The notes: generated from the sequence alone by a model not told the origin. 64,000 nucleotides of DNA from an uncultured Poribacteria bacterium (GCA_958295855.1 OY282383.1:2150481-2214480), one strand, 5' to 3'; numbered from the stretch's first letter, positions 25,112 to 34,733 are shown. Translations and numbers: made by a program.

Positions 25112-25396
25112 TTACTCCTCCGAATTTCCAGAGAGAATAGCTTCCACATCTGAATGCGGACGAGGGATGACATGTACCGACACTAACTCACCGACCGATT
25201 TAGCGGCTTCAGCACCGGCATCCGTGGCAGCTTGCACTGCCCCGACATCCCCACGAACCATGACGGCAACAAAACCGCCTCCTACCTGTTCTTTTCCAAT
25301 CAATTTGACGTTTGCGGCTTTGACCATGGTGTCAGCGGCTTCAATAGCGCCGACAAGCCCGCGTGTTTCAACCATTCCTAATGCTTCATTGCGCAT
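25112..25396 (-). CDS. BMC-domain shell protein (hexameric, PduA/EutM type)
   Basis: 94 residues, a single BMC domain. [36 protein letters not shown] and [17 protein letters not shown] are the standard BMC strands and helices, and HVIPRPH is the usual end. Six copies form a hexagonal shell tile with a central pore; the pore loop equivalent is GGGFV. AAGGAG precedes the start. A promoter is at 25521-25549. It is probably cotranscribed with the aldehyde dehydrogenase. No pentamer (EutN/CcmL) gene is visible, so the rest of the shell must be encoded elsewhere. Confidence 0.95.
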   Translation of the reverse strand: MRNEALGMVETRGLVGAIEAADTMVKAANVKLIGKEQVGGGFVAVMVRGDVGAVQAATDAGAEAAKSVGELVSVHVIPRPHSDVEAILSGNSEE

Positions 25397-25520
25397 GTCG
25401 TTAACTCCTTATCTGTGCAAAAAATAGAATGCTAGGCACCATACAACTCCCCACCGATATGTGCGGGCGATTCTGCCCCAAGGACAAGCACAGTACCTTT
25501 AATCAAATATGCTCATTAAA

Positions 25521-25549
25521 ATGATACTACAAACTTCCGATTTGTGCAA
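25521..25549 (-). promoter_or_regulatory. Promoter of the BMC operon
   Basis: On the minus strand TTGCAC (25549-25544), 17-base spacer, TATCAT (25526-25521). The 5' leader to the shell gene start is about 115 bases. Confidence 0.6.
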
Positions 25550-25666
25550 ATCAAAATTTCGCATTTTTTGAAAACTAACGTGAATTAGCAAAACATGTAG
25601 GCATCTCAGTGAACTACAGAGACAAAAACACTTCACAGCCCCCATTTCAACAATTCAACTTTTATC

Positions 25667-25695
25667 TTGACTTTTGATCAGATTTTTGATAAAAT
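25667..25695 (+). promoter_or_regulatory. Promoter of the citrate synthase gene
   Basis: TTGACT (25667-25672), 17-base spacer, TAAAAT (25690-25695). It is divergent from the BMC promoter with about 120 bases between them. The leader to ATG 25854 is about 150 bases and holds the palindrome GGCTTGCAAGCTGCGCCCC near 25783. Confidence 0.7.
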
Positions 25696-25853
25696 ATTTA
25701 AAGTTTTAATTACGGTAAGTCAGCAAACTTTTTTAAAACGGAATCTGTAAAACCTCCCCGTCCATGCGCGACCTTTCCATGTAGGCTTGCAAGCTGCGCC
25801 CCCGGGTGGCTGTGAGGATTCGGACGAATCAGATTCTTAACAAAGGAGATTTC

Positions 25854-27428
25854 ATGTTGTTGAATAAGAATTTGGAGGCGAAACAGGTCGCGGCGGTGCG
25901 AAAAATCCTGTCTGACGTACCCGAAGCCTCAACGTATGCCCCCGTAACAGAATCGATGAGCAGAGCGACTGAATTAGGCGAAGAAAAGATTGCGGCAGTG
26001 CTAAATAGTGTCAGTTCCATGCCACAATCCACAACCGTTTTTGCGAATCCTGCGTTGCACAAAGCCTCCGTTGACTGTCAGGGCACAAAAATAACCCTGA
26101 ATATCCGGAGCTTTGCGATTCGCGGTATTGTTTCAGAAAGCGAGATTATTACCAACCAAGTTAGCCCCGCGTGCGTAATCTTTGCCGGTCTCTTCGGTAG
26201 AAAACCCGCCAGTCCTCAAAAAGGGGGTGCCGATGATATAGATGAAGAGGCCCTTCTGAGGGAATTAATAGATAAAAAGTTTTATCGGTTCACTGACATT
26301 CGCAGAGATAGTCTAACAGGTAAACAACGCCTCATCAATCAGGTCGCGGAATTTGTTAAAGCCTTCCCCGCCGCCGGGCCCGAAACCGTCATTCAACATT
26401 TCTCAACGCTCCGTAAACTGAGCGCCCCGCGTCAGAAAGGGATTAACGGTACAAGAACCCCCGGTGGGCTTCTGCTTGAGCTTATCGGAACACACATGGA
26501 AAATGTCGCGTTGGGGACGGTATCTGTCTATATGCGGCATCAACTCCGGAACAACACCGCACTGCACCCACAGGTTCTCGCGATGCGCGCCAACGATCTC
26601 ATCGTCGAACACCAGAAAAACGGAAGGACTGCCTTCCAAACCTGTTACAGTCTCCTTTTGGGCAGAGAGGCAAGTCCCGTTGAATCGAACATCTTAGAAC
26701 GAATGGGAATTATCCAGACGCACCACGGCTCCGCGGGCTCCAACGTGGTTGCGCGCTACCTCGCCACTTTGCACACCAGCGCAGTCTCCGACTTTTTTGT
26801 CGCCTCACAGATGACTTTAGATGGAGACCGGCATTTCGGTGCTATTCATGACATGACAGCGTTCATAAATCACATCGAACCGTTGGATACCGCCGCGCGA
26901 GAATCGGCAATCCGAGAACGAATGTTGACTGCACTCCCAACCTTTGGGCATCCTGAAATCGCAGCCGCAGGCAGAAGCGATGAAATTCAACAAGATCCGC
27001 GGCCTGCCATCTATTTCAACCCATTCCTAGAAGCTGTTGACAACCGCGAGATTCAACTCAACGATAGACAGAAAAAACGGTTGGCAATTACGCAACGCAT
27101 TTACCAAATCGCTTTCATCGAAGGCATTATCCGCCCCGGACGCGAAAACGAACCACCGCTCCGTTTAACACCTAATACAGACTTTGGCGGATGGGCAGTA
27201 CAAGAAGGATTGGACATCTATGAAAGCGACAGGACGCTACTGACATACATCTTCCGCGGTTTTGGGTGGATGATGGATGCACGCGAACAACTCCAACTGA
27301 AAATTATCCGGCCGGTCATCCCGCCGCACCCTGATGTCATTCCGACACCAACCGATGATCTGGCCATCCCTAATGAAGTCGTTGCACTACACAACCGGAT
27401 GGCAGGCGCAAATGCATTTGACCGGTAG
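25854..27428 (+). CDS. gltA: Citrate synthase family protein
   Basis: 524 residues from ATG 25854 (AAAGGAG upstream), about 90 longer than typical citrate synthase. The N-terminal about 180 residues are atypical. The core then shows HHGSAGSNVVARYLATLHTS (the His that binds oxaloacetate), SDFFVASQMTLDGDRHFGA, FGHPEIAAAG ... DPR where the family has GFGHRVYK-DPR, and a C-terminal FRGFGWMMDAREQ. It condenses acetyl-CoA and oxaloacetate, or a related acyl-CoA. Replacement of the Arg after FGH by Pro is a notable change and could alter substrate use. icd follows on the same strand, supporting a TCA role. Confidence 0.75.
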   Translation: MLLNKNLEAKQVAAVRKILSDVPEASTYAPVTESMSRATELGEEKIAAVLNSVSSMPQSTTVFANPALHKASVDCQGTKITLNIRSFAIRGIVSESEIITNQVSPACVIFAGLFGRKPASPQKGGADDIDEEALLRELIDKKFYRFTDIRRDSLTGKQRLINQVAEFVKAFPAAGPETVIQHFSTLRKLSAPRQKGINGTRTPGGLLLELIGTHMENVALGTVSVYMRHQLRNNTALHPQVLAMRANDLIVEHQKNGRTAFQTCYSLLLGREASPVESNILERMGIIQTHHGSAGSNVVARYLATLHTSAVSDFFVASQMTLDGDRHFGAIHDMTAFINHIEPLDTAARESAIRERMLTALPTFGHPEIAAAGRSDEIQQDPRPAIYFNPFLEAVDNREIQLNDRQKKRLAITQRIYQIAFIEGIIRPGRENEPPLRLTPNTDFGGWAVQEGLDIYESDRTLLTYIFRGFGWMMDAREQLQLKIIRPVIPPHPDVIPTPTDDLAIPNEVVALHNRMAGANAFDR

Positions 27429-27542
27429 GTGCGAGCCGAATTCCCGATTTCCTTCCGGCCGTCAGTGCAAACTGTGCTCCCGACTCCCTTTAGAGCAAAG
27501 CAGAATGCATCGACATTCTACACGAATCAGAGAGGAACACTT

Positions 27543-28787
27543 GTGATTGAATTTGAGCAATTAACAGCCCCAACAGAAGGTGAAAGAATCCACACAAGCA
27601 ACGGGCAGATGGCTGTCCCGAATAAACCGATTATCCCTGTCATTGAAGGCGACGGTATCGGCAGAGACATCATGAAGACCGCGCGACGTGTTGTTGATGC
27701 AGCTGTCCAAACGGCTTACGGTGATAAGAATCAGATTATCTGGTTTGATGTCTACGCCGGCGAGAATGCCATGGAGAAATACAACGAGTGGTTGCCACAA
27801 GATACCTTCAAAGCGATTGAATACTTCCGTGTCGCGCTGAAGGGCCCATTGACAACCCCTGTCGGCGGTGGCCATCGCAGTTTAAATGTGTCCTTGCGCC
27901 AGGTGCTTGAACTTTATGCGTGCGTCCGGCCCGTCCGTTACTTCCAGGGCGTACCTGCCCCTGTCACACATCCCGAAAAGATGGATGTCGTTATCTTCCG
28001 TGAGAATACCGAAGATGTCTACGCCGGCATTGAATGGGAACAAGGCACACCGGAAGTGAAAAAGGTTATCGAACTGCTCCGCACCGAGATGGGTGTAGAG
28101 ATTCGCGAAGACTCTGGAGTCGGTGTGAAACCGATTAGTATCTTCGGCACTAAACGCTTGACACGGATGGCAATTCAATACGCAATCGACCACGGTAGAC
28201 GCAGTGTCACCTTTGTTCACAAGGGCAACATTATGAAGTATACTGAAGGCGCGTTCTGCGCATGGGGATATGAACTCGCCAAGGAGGAGTTTGCCGACAC
28301 AACTATTACGGAAGCGGAGCTCTATAGCGACTACGACGGCAACCTTCCGGAAGGTAAAATTATCGTCAACGACCGGATTGCGGACAGCATGTTACAGCAG
28401 ATTTTAACGCGAACCGATGAATACGATGTCATCGCCACGCCGAATCTAAACGGTGACTATCTGTCCGATGCGGCGGCGGCACAAGTTGGCGGAATTGGCA
28501 TGGCTCCCGGTGGCAACCTTAATGACGAAGTCGCACTCTTTGAAGCCACCCACGGCACCGCCCCGAAATACGCCGATCAGGATGTTGTCAATCCTGGTTC
28601 GATTATTCTCTCTGCAGTGATGATGCTGGAGCATATCGGCTGGCAGGAAGCCGCCGACTTGATAATAGGGGGGCTAGAAAAAACTATCCTCCAAAAGCGG
28701 GTGACGTATGATCTGGAACGGCTAATGGAAGGCGCAACGAAGGTTCGCACGTCTGAATTCGGCACTGCGATTATAGAAAACTTTTAG
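27543..28787 (+). CDS. icd: NADP-dependent isocitrate dehydrogenase
   Basis: 414 residues from GTG 27543, chosen because AGAGAGG precedes it and the length equals E. coli Icd (416). The family N-terminus is [20 protein letters not shown] carries the regulatory Ser and the isocitrate-binding residues, and [15 protein letters not shown] the catalytic Lys. [17 protein letters not shown] contains the Lys-Tyr pair that binds the NADP phosphate. It converts isocitrate to 2-oxoglutarate and CO2. The Ser in the RSLN motif could be phosphorylated as in enterics, but no aceK is seen here. Confidence 0.95.
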   Translation: MIEFEQLTAPTEGERIHTSNGQMAVPNKPIIPVIEGDGIGRDIMKTARRVVDAAVQTAYGDKNQIIWFDVYAGENAMEKYNEWLPQDTFKAIEYFRVALKGPLTTPVGGGHRSLNVSLRQVLELYACVRPVRYFQGVPAPVTHPEKMDVVIFRENTEDVYAGIEWEQGTPEVKKVIELLRTEMGVEIREDSGVGVKPISIFGTKRLTRMAIQYAIDHGRRSVTFVHKGNIMKYTEGAFCAWGYELAKEEFADTTITEAELYSDYDGNLPEGKIIVNDRIADSMLQQILTRTDEYDVIATPNLNGDYLSDAAAAQVGGIGMAPGGNLNDEVALFEATHGTAPKYADQDVVNPGSIILSAVMMLEHIGWQEAADLIIGGLEKTILQKRVTYDLERLMEGATKVRTSEFGTAIIENF

Positions 28788-28826
28788 CCAAAGCACCGCC
28801 ACTACACATAACAAAGGAGCGGGAAC

Positions 28827-28964
28827 ATGGGCTTCAAAACAAAACTTATTTTAGGAGCAGGCGTATTCGCTGCTATCGGTATCGGGCTAGGTGTTGAACT
28901 CTATCGTCTTCACAAGCGTATCCTAGAAGAGTTGATTGCGATTCGCCAGCAGGGCGAGAGGTAG
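28827..28964 (+). CDS. 45-residue membrane microprotein
   Basis: AAAGGAGCGGG precedes ATG 28827. The protein has a small basic N-terminus, one membrane helix (residues about 7-23, rich in Gly and Ala) and a charged amphipathic C-terminal helix. It ends seven bases before the next gene. It lies in the segment that separates icd from mdh, together with a PIN-toxin pair, and could belong to that unit. Function unknown. Confidence 0.6.
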   Translation: MGFKTKLILGAGVFAAIGIGLGVELYRLHKRILEELIAIRQQGER

Positions 28965-28971
28965 AAAAGAA

Positions 28972-30093
28972 ATGGGACCTCTATTGTTACTTGATAGGTA
29001 TACTTTGCAGTCGCTTTCTGATGAGGAAATGTGGAGTATTGACAAATACTACCGAGTTGTTAATGCACCTGTCCAATTCATTGACATTCTCCTACAGAAG
29101 GAGGAAGGCAAGATAACAGCGGCAGCATGCAAGCTTCACCCGATGGATTCTGACTTTACGGTGCACTATCGGATTTCCATCGCGCACGACCTGTTAGAGA
29201 GAGGCCACCCCGATAGGCTACCTTCCCGCATTGATGCCATACTCACCGGCAGGAAATGCTTCCCCTTTGGAGCCCACCCTGAAAAAGAGGCTTTGCGGTG
29301 TTGGAAAGCAGATGAATACACCACCGCCAAACAGGTATTATCCGACAGATGGCGTTCTACGACTCGAACGATTGGTTTGGACACATTGCGAAAGGGCTAT
29401 AATTTTCCTTCTGTGAATTCATTTGCAGAACTCAAATCAGCTACACTGGCGTTTTGCGATACCCCTAACCTTCAGCAACGGTCTGCAAACTTTGAATTTT
29501 TATTAGATGAGGCTGACCTTTTGGGTATTTCAGAACCAATCCGTAACAGATGGCTTGAATGTGGCATGCCCCCTTTGAAGGAATTCGCCCCCTACGCGTA
29601 CTACTGTCTGACAGTTTTCACTGCGTTTTATACCGCAATCGCAAACGGTTTGATTGGCACCCGAACAAATCGTGTCGCCTTGGAATATCTGCTCTATCTT
29701 CCATTTTGCGAGGTTTTTAGCTCAAACGACCGGTTCCACAAGCAATTTGCGCCGCTTTTCCTGGGCGACATGAGGCGGCAGCAAGACTTTGTAGAAAGTA
29801 CTACGCTGAAGCAAGACATGAAGCGTATCTACGCTTATTGGACATCAGTTCCAGAGACAGAACGCAAGGCATATCAGGAGAAATTCGGGCATTATCCACC
29901 GGAGTTGGAGGATTCAATTACCCTTCAGTTGTGGGAGAAACACACTCGACCGCGTACAGATCTGAAGAAGTCAAGGAAAGCGTGGAACGAAATTCTCGCC
30001 GATTTCCATGAAGCCTTTGCTGGCAAACCCGAAGACGAACTGATACGTGAGTTTGACGAAGCAATTGCAGAGGTAAGACGTGCGCGAAACTGA
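28972..30093 (+). CDS. Unknown protein paired with a PIN toxin
   Basis: 373 residues from ATG 28972. No domain is recognised. It is mainly alpha-helical with an acidic C-terminus (EDELIREFDEAIAEVRRARN) typical of helices that bind a toxin. The PIN gene overlaps its last 14 bases, so the two are translated together. By position it would be the antitoxin or a regulatory partner, but it is far larger than known PIN antitoxins and lacks a visible DNA-binding motif. It could instead be an unrelated effector. Confidence 0.65.
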   Translation: MGPLLLLDRYTLQSLSDEEMWSIDKYYRVVNAPVQFIDILLQKEEGKITAAACKLHPMDSDFTVHYRISIAHDLLERGHPDRLPSRIDAILTGRKCFPFGAHPEKEALRCWKADEYTTAKQVLSDRWRSTTRTIGLDTLRKGYNFPSVNSFAELKSATLAFCDTPNLQQRSANFEFLLDEADLLGISEPIRNRWLECGMPPLKEFAPYAYYCLTVFTAFYTAIANGLIGTRTNRVALEYLLYLPFCEVFSSNDRFHKQFAPLFLGDMRRQQDFVESTTLKQDMKRIYAYWTSVPETERKAYQEKFGHYPPELEDSITLQLWEKHTRPRTDLKKSRKAWNEILADFHEAFAGKPEDELIREFDEAIAEVRRARN

Positions 30094-30583
30094 GCAATGG
30101 CTGCGCGTTTACCGCGCAACCCTTGATACCAATATTTTCATTCGGTCAGTGATTCGGATGGATAACCTCGCAAACGAGTTGCTCTCGCGCTGGCTTGATG
30201 GGCAATTCATTCTCGTGTTACCGCAGGCAGCTGTTGATGAGTTACAGAACGTGCTGTCACGCAGAGCCTTGATCCGAAAACATCAATATCCACCAAGAAG
30301 AGTCACAAATTTGATTGACAAGCTTAACCGAGACGCAGACATTGTTCATATTCCCTTCTCGCTTGGGCTATGCCGGGATGCGAAGGATAATCCGTTAATC
30401 GATTGTGCTATTCAGGAACGGGTCCAATTTTTGGTATCCTATGACAAAGACCTCTTGGATGACGCTGAACTCAGACGAAATCTCTTTGAATACGGGATTG
30501 CAATCCTTGAACCGCAGGCTTTTCTTGAGAAACTCAGAGATGCGAAAATAAACAGATACGAATCCAACATCAGCATTGATTAA
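30080..30583 (+). CDS. PIN-domain putative toxin (COG1569-like)
   Basis: 167 residues from GTG 30080 with AGAGGTAA just upstream. YRATLDTNIFIRSVI gives the first acidic residue, LPQAAVDELQNVL the Glu, and CRDAKDNPLIDCAI the two Asp residues; FLVSYDKDLLD is the fourth. This is the single-domain PIN group annotated as putative toxin-antitoxin components. It probably cleaves RNA. It overlaps the 373-residue gene by 14 bases. Confidence 0.8.
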   Translation: MRETEQWLRVYRATLDTNIFIRSVIRMDNLANELLSRWLDGQFILVLPQAAVDELQNVLSRRALIRKHQYPPRRVTNLIDKLNRDADIVHIPFSLGLCRDAKDNPLIDCAIQERVQFLVSYDKDLLDDAELRRNLFEYGIAILEPQAFLEKLRDAKINRYESNISID

Positions 30584-30653
30584 TTTGAATTGAGATATTC
30601 TGAATCAAATAGAATGGATATCCTATAGCAATTTACCCAAAATGGAGGAAGAA

Positions 30654-31580
30654 GTGGCTAGAAAGAAAATTAGTGTGATTGGAGCCGGCAACGTCGGCGC
30701 GACAGCAGCATTCCTAATCGCCCAGAAACAACTCGGGGATGTCGTGATGATAGACATCGTTGACGGTGTCCCGCAGGGCAAGGCACTAGACATGGCACAA
30801 ATGGGGCCCGTGGAACTGTTTGATGCCGCAATTGATGGAGCTCTGGATTACACCGCAACCGCAGGCTCCGATTTAGTGATTATCACCTCAGGCTCCCCAC
30901 GCAAACCTGGGATGACGCGCGAGGATCTATTGCAAACCAACGCCAATATCGTCGGCAGCGTCACAGAAAAAGTCGTAAAACATTCGCCAGAGTGTATCCT
31001 CATGATGCTCACCAACCCGTTAGACATCATGACGTATCATGCATGGAAGGTCTCGGGGTTTCCATCACATCGCGTCGTTGGGCAGGCAGGCGTGCTTGAT
31101 TCAGCACGGTTCCGCTATTTTATCTCGCTTGAACTCGGCGTATCCGTAGAAGATATCCACGCCCTCGTCCTCGGCGGACACGGCGATACAATGGTGCCGT
31201 TACCACGCTATACCACCGTCAACGGTATCCCAATTCCGCAGTTGATACCGGCAGAACGGATTGAAGCGATGGCACAGCGCACTCGTGATGGTGGCGCGGA
31301 AATCGTGAATCTCCTCAAGACGAGTGGCTATTATGCCGCAGGTGCTTCGTTGGCACAGATGGCGGAAGCTATCATTTTGGACAAGAAACGGGTGTTACCC
31401 TGCGCTGCACATCTCACCGGGCAGTATGGCATCGATGACCTCTATATCGGCGTGCCCATCAAACTCGGCGCGGCCGGGGTTGAGGAGATTCTGGAAATTG
31501 AATTGACGGACGATGAACTCGCGTCCTTACAGCATTCCGCGGCGACTTATCGGGAAGGAATTGCGTTGCTCGGCTACTAA
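30654..31580 (+). CDS. mdh: Malate dehydrogenase (LDH-like type)
   Basis: 308 residues from GTG 30654, because GGAGGAAG ends three bases upstream; ATG 30642 is in frame but contains that Shine-Dalgarno itself. The nucleotide site is ISVIGAGNVGAT. ITSGSPRKPGMTREDLL has the substrate-contact Arg residues, MMLTNPLDIMTY the Asn, and LGGHGDTMVPL the catalytic His. It interconverts malate and oxaloacetate with NAD+. Normal bacterial order would be citrate synthase-icd-mdh; here about 1.8 kb with a microprotein and a toxin pair separates icd from mdh. Confidence 0.95.
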   Translation: MARKKISVIGAGNVGATAAFLIAQKQLGDVVMIDIVDGVPQGKALDMAQMGPVELFDAAIDGALDYTATAGSDLVIITSGSPRKPGMTREDLLQTNANIVGSVTEKVVKHSPECILMMLTNPLDIMTYHAWKVSGFPSHRVVGQAGVLDSARFRYFISLELGVSVEDIHALVLGGHGDTMVPLPRYTTVNGIPIPQLIPAERIEAMAQRTRDGGAEIVNLLKTSGYYAAGASLAQMAEAIILDKKRVLPCAAHLTGQYGIDDLYIGVPIKLGAAGVEEILEIELTDDELASLQHSAATYREGIALLGY

Positions 31581-31672
31581 CGGGCGAAACAACCTTAAGA
31601 GCAGCGGAATTGAATTGATGTATGCCGATTCCACAGTTCTTATTTGAAGGAGATAACTCTTGAGAAAATTGC

Positions 31673-32089
31673 TGAACAAGACATTACTTTTTCGTTAGCA
31701 ACTCAGGAATCCTCACCCTGACTGTCAGTTGGGCTAATGGTGGTGGGAGCCAGACCCTCACTTTCACCGTCCACGCACCAGATAACCATCCACCCACAGT
31801 CACCGGTGGCACTGTAGAAGATGGCGAAGAAGATGTTGATCCCAAAACGATTAACACCGTCGGGAAGATTGAGATTGAGTTTAGCGAAAATGTGACTGGC
31901 AACATCGCGCTGTACACCGAAGGCGGCGATGATGTCGGTTGGCTTGGCAAAGTTGAAGGTAACAAAGGCACACTCGAGCTTGTCAAAGACAGAGAGATTG
32001 GCAATGAGACTACCTACGTCATCGTAGGTAGAGTTTCAGACGCTGCTGGTAATTCAACAGATGTCTGGATCATCTTTGTCACCAAATAG
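31673..32089 (+). pseudogene. Remnant of an Ig-like/adhesin repeat protein
   Basis: An open frame from 31673 to TAG 32087-32089 without a start in its first 200 bases encodes a beta-rich segment (ILTLTVSWANGGGSQTL, KIEIEFSENVTG and VSDAAGNSTDVWI). These are typical of bacterial Ig-like or cadherin-like domains of large surface proteins. A good Shine-Dalgarno (AAGGAG, 31647) leads into a different frame that stops after 13 codons, so one or more frameshifts or a 5' deletion are likely. The ATG at 31892 would give only 65 residues. Confidence 0.6.
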
Positions 32090-32100
32090 GGATGTTCAGT

Positions 32101-33990
32101 TTAGACGACGACAAAATCCTCCCACTCACTTCCAAAGGCATAGAGCTCGGGGCATGAGGAAACTACCGTAAGACGGCAGCTACCCTGCTTGTGTTTCTTC
32201 AGACGAGTGAGTGCTGTGTAGAATACAGCAGGTTCGTCAGCCTTTGTAATGCTACTGAGGTGTATAACCAGATGCCTTGATTCTAACCCTTTGAAACTGT
32301 GCAACGTCGTTGCCTTCATTTGAGATGATCCAGGACGAAAATCCAGTTTCTTGTTCCTAGAATCTTCCTCATCATTTCCGAAAATATGGTGTACGGGGAC
32401 CTCTGCACTTTCACACTTTTGGGCGAATGCACGTCCACTCTTGTGGGTATGAGCAAGGAAGGCGATGTCTGAATCGGAAATTGCAGGATTTTCACGAAAT
32501 CGTCGCACTTCCTCAAAGCATATATTTGCTACACGCTCAGGACAGTCATCTATTGGCATTCCTGAAGATACCTGTACCCATCGCAGCTCAACATCAAGAT
32601 TTAGTTCTCCTTGGTCTGGATGTGGAATATCAACATCTTCATTAAGGAATTCGTCAGCGAACCTCGACAAAATTGTTATGAGGCGGGATGGCAAGCGATA
32701 GCTAGGTCCTAGTTCAAACCACTGTCCCCTAAACCCACCTGTGCGCATTTCTTTCTTGAGCCAAGTAAAATCTCTCCCGTAAACATTCTGTGTCGTGTCA
32801 GCGACGAACAGCATTTCGCCACCCGGCATCAATGCCTTTTCGAGAGTTTCCCACCAGCGTAGCGTAAAGTCCTGCCCTTCATCAACTAGAATAGCGTCAT
32901 AGTAAGGTGGAACGTCATTATTTGACGAATCCGCATAAATCTGTCCAAACTCTGCAATGTTTCTCACTGGTTCAGCATTCTGCCTAGTTGACCTTTGCTC
33001 ATAGATTTCTTTTACAAGATTTGGCATCAAATCATTCCAAACTGATTCCTTTTCTTTTTCGGAAGAATCTTTTGATGCGAGAATTTGTTTTAGCGGTTCA
33101 TAACAACCTCCTTGTCCTGAGATGAAACAGACTCGCTTACACCAATCGTGGAAGTGGAGAAAGTCAATCTCTAGCCTGGGAACTTGCGGAAGGCTTGTTG
33201 CATGCTGCCATGCGAGATCTCTAAGATAGCGGCGAAGGGTAATATTGTATAGACACACAAGAACTCGCTTACCTTCGCTGGCAACTACGGCTGAACGCGC
33301 GGCGAGAGCCTGAGTTTTGCCGGATCCAGCAGCGCCTTTGATACGCCGATAGAATATCTCCGGGCGAGTTTCTGCAATTTCACGCTGCCGCGCGTTTAAT
33401 TTGAGCGGGTTCTGTTGTGCTTGGCCAAAGTCCTGATTTTTGAGCCATCTCCGCAAATCGTCTCCGGTATCTTGGGACATAATGCTAGAAGGTTTATGTA
33501 GACCCCATTCTCTCCACTCTGGAAACAGCACATTGAGATTACCCGCTACAAGGCTATCTGAACCCGCTATTGGGTAATATTTCGGATATTTCGAGTAGGG
33601 ACGGTTATGAAACCAAGAGTTTAAACTCGCCTGAGGTATCCTCGTGAAAATGAGACCTGCGGTAATTGCTGCAGCTCCGCGATTTCCGGAACGCGCTTTG
33701 AGATTGGGGCAGTAAATATCTAAGATTTCATCCTTGTAAAATTGAATCTTTTCTAAGGGTTTGCTGATTATTTGATCTGATTTGATAATATCAAACACAG
33801 CGATTCCTGCGTAAGGATTAAGGAGAACGAGGTCAGGCCGTAATCCATTGAGATGCGGCTGTATGTACATCTCCCATTCCGGAGGAAGTTTAGCATCGAA
33901 TAGTTCAAAAACCTCACGCTCACCGGGAGTGAGCAGCGTTGGCAATAGATCCCACTGTTCTTTAGGGGGATGGATAACACGCTGCTGCAT
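32101..33990 (-). CDS. NERD-like nuclease fused to SF1 (UvrD/Rep-type) helicase
   Basis: 629 residues, GGAGA upstream of ATG 33990. Residues about 30-75 (GLRPDLVLLNPYAGIAVFDI) look like a NERD/PD-(D/E)XK nuclease, although the second catalytic position reads FDIIK rather than E-x-K. The helicase has Walker A GAAGSGKT, Walker B ILVDEGQDF, QNVYGRDFTW, SYRLPSR (motif IV-like), LHSFKGLESRHLV (motif V) and YTALTR (motif VI). NERD-helicases are frequent in defence and DNA-repair settings. The neighbours (a PD-(D/E)XK protein at 34803, an outer membrane barrel between) do not define a known system. Confidence 0.75.
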   Translation of the reverse strand: MQQRVIHPPKEQWDLLPTLLTPGEREVFELFDAKLPPEWEMYIQPHLNGLRPDLVLLNPYAGIAVFDIIKSDQIISKPLEKIQFYKDEILDIYCPNLKARSGNRGAAAITAGLIFTRIPQASLNSWFHNRPYSKYPKYYPIAGSDSLVAGNLNVLFPEWREWGLHKPSSIMSQDTGDDLRRWLKNQDFGQAQQNPLKLNARQREIAETRPEIFYRRIKGAAGSGKTQALAARSAVVASEGKRVLVCLYNITLRRYLRDLAWQHATSLPQVPRLEIDFLHFHDWCKRVCFISGQGGCYEPLKQILASKDSSEKEKESVWNDLMPNLVKEIYEQRSTRQNAEPVRNIAEFGQIYADSSNNDVPPYYDAILVDEGQDFTLRWWETLEKALMPGGEMLFVADTTQNVYGRDFTWLKKEMRTGGFRGQWFELGPSYRLPSRLITILSRFADEFLNEDVDIPHPDQGELNLDVELRWVQVSSGMPIDDCPERVANICFEEVRRFRENPAISDSDIAFLAHTHKSGRAFAQKCESAEVPVHHIFGNDEEDSRNKKLDFRPGSSQMKATTLHSFKGLESRHLVIHLSSITKADEPAVFYTALTRLKKHKQGSCRLTVVSSCPELYAFGSEWEDFVVV

Positions 33991-34055
33991 AAGAAATCTC
34001 CTGTTCGCTCCTATAGGGACTTTGGCACTCTATAACTCCCATCTTGATAGCCTCT

Positions 34056-34733
34056 TCAATGGAAATTTAACCCGATGCTAAAAGCAGTATCGGAACTCTC
34101 AAAAGAAAACTCGAAAGTCCCCCGCAAACTTACCGTTGGTGACATCTCAAGCTCCAATCCAGCTGTTCCCCCAAGACTCCCATCACTCTCAGTCTTTTCA
34201 ATTGCCTGCTGTTTACTTTCTAAGGTTGTCCAGACGTTGGCATAAGACAACGCAAAAAACGGAATTATCACCCAGTCTGACTCAGTTTCTAGGCGTTTTA
34301 AGAGGCCGCCACTGCCCGAAAGACTAAACGCTTGTGAGCTTGCGAGTCTGTCATTTGTACTGTCTTCAACAACCGAAGCATATCCAGCCCCAAAGCCTCC
34401 TTGAAAAAAATACTCTAAGCCGCTCCGCCCTAAAGGCTTAACGTGCACTATGCTAATCCCACCCCAGGGCGATGGAGGAATGTCCCCGCCAAAAGCTTTC
34501 AATTCGTCATCATCAATAAATCCGATACCTCCATGGAAAGAAATCTTTGAACGCTCATCAATCCCGTAGTCAATGCTAGCTCCAAGTGTTGTACCCTCAT
34601 CTTGTGTACTGAATCCGAACCCGAACCCGGTTTTTCCAGTGTCCAACTCGTATAAAGCCACCTGCGAATACGCGGTAACCGGTAAAAAAACAAACATAAA
34701 CGCTATATAAACCCATTTCTGTATTAACAACAT
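34056..34733 (-). CDS. Predicted outer-membrane beta-barrel protein
   Basis: 225 residues. A signal peptide (residues about 1-22, ending TAYSQ) precedes alternating hydrophobic strands such as FGFGFSTQ, ASIDYGI, FSLSGSGG and TAGLELEMS, ending in GLNFH, the aromatic-rich C-terminus typical of outer-membrane barrels. No enzyme motif. AAGGAAT precedes the ATG. Its presence argues for a diderm cell. Confidence 0.65.
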   Translation of the reverse strand: MLLIQKWVYIAFMFVFLPVTAYSQVALYELDTGKTGFGFGFSTQDEGTTLGASIDYGIDERSKISFHGGIGFIDDDELKAFGGDIPPSPWGGISIVHVKPLGRSGLEYFFQGGFGAGYASVVEDSTNDRLASSQAFSLSGSGGLLKRLETESDWVIIPFFALSYANVWTTLESKQQAIEKTESDGSLGGTAGLELEMSPTVSLRGTFEFSFESSDTAFSIGLNFH

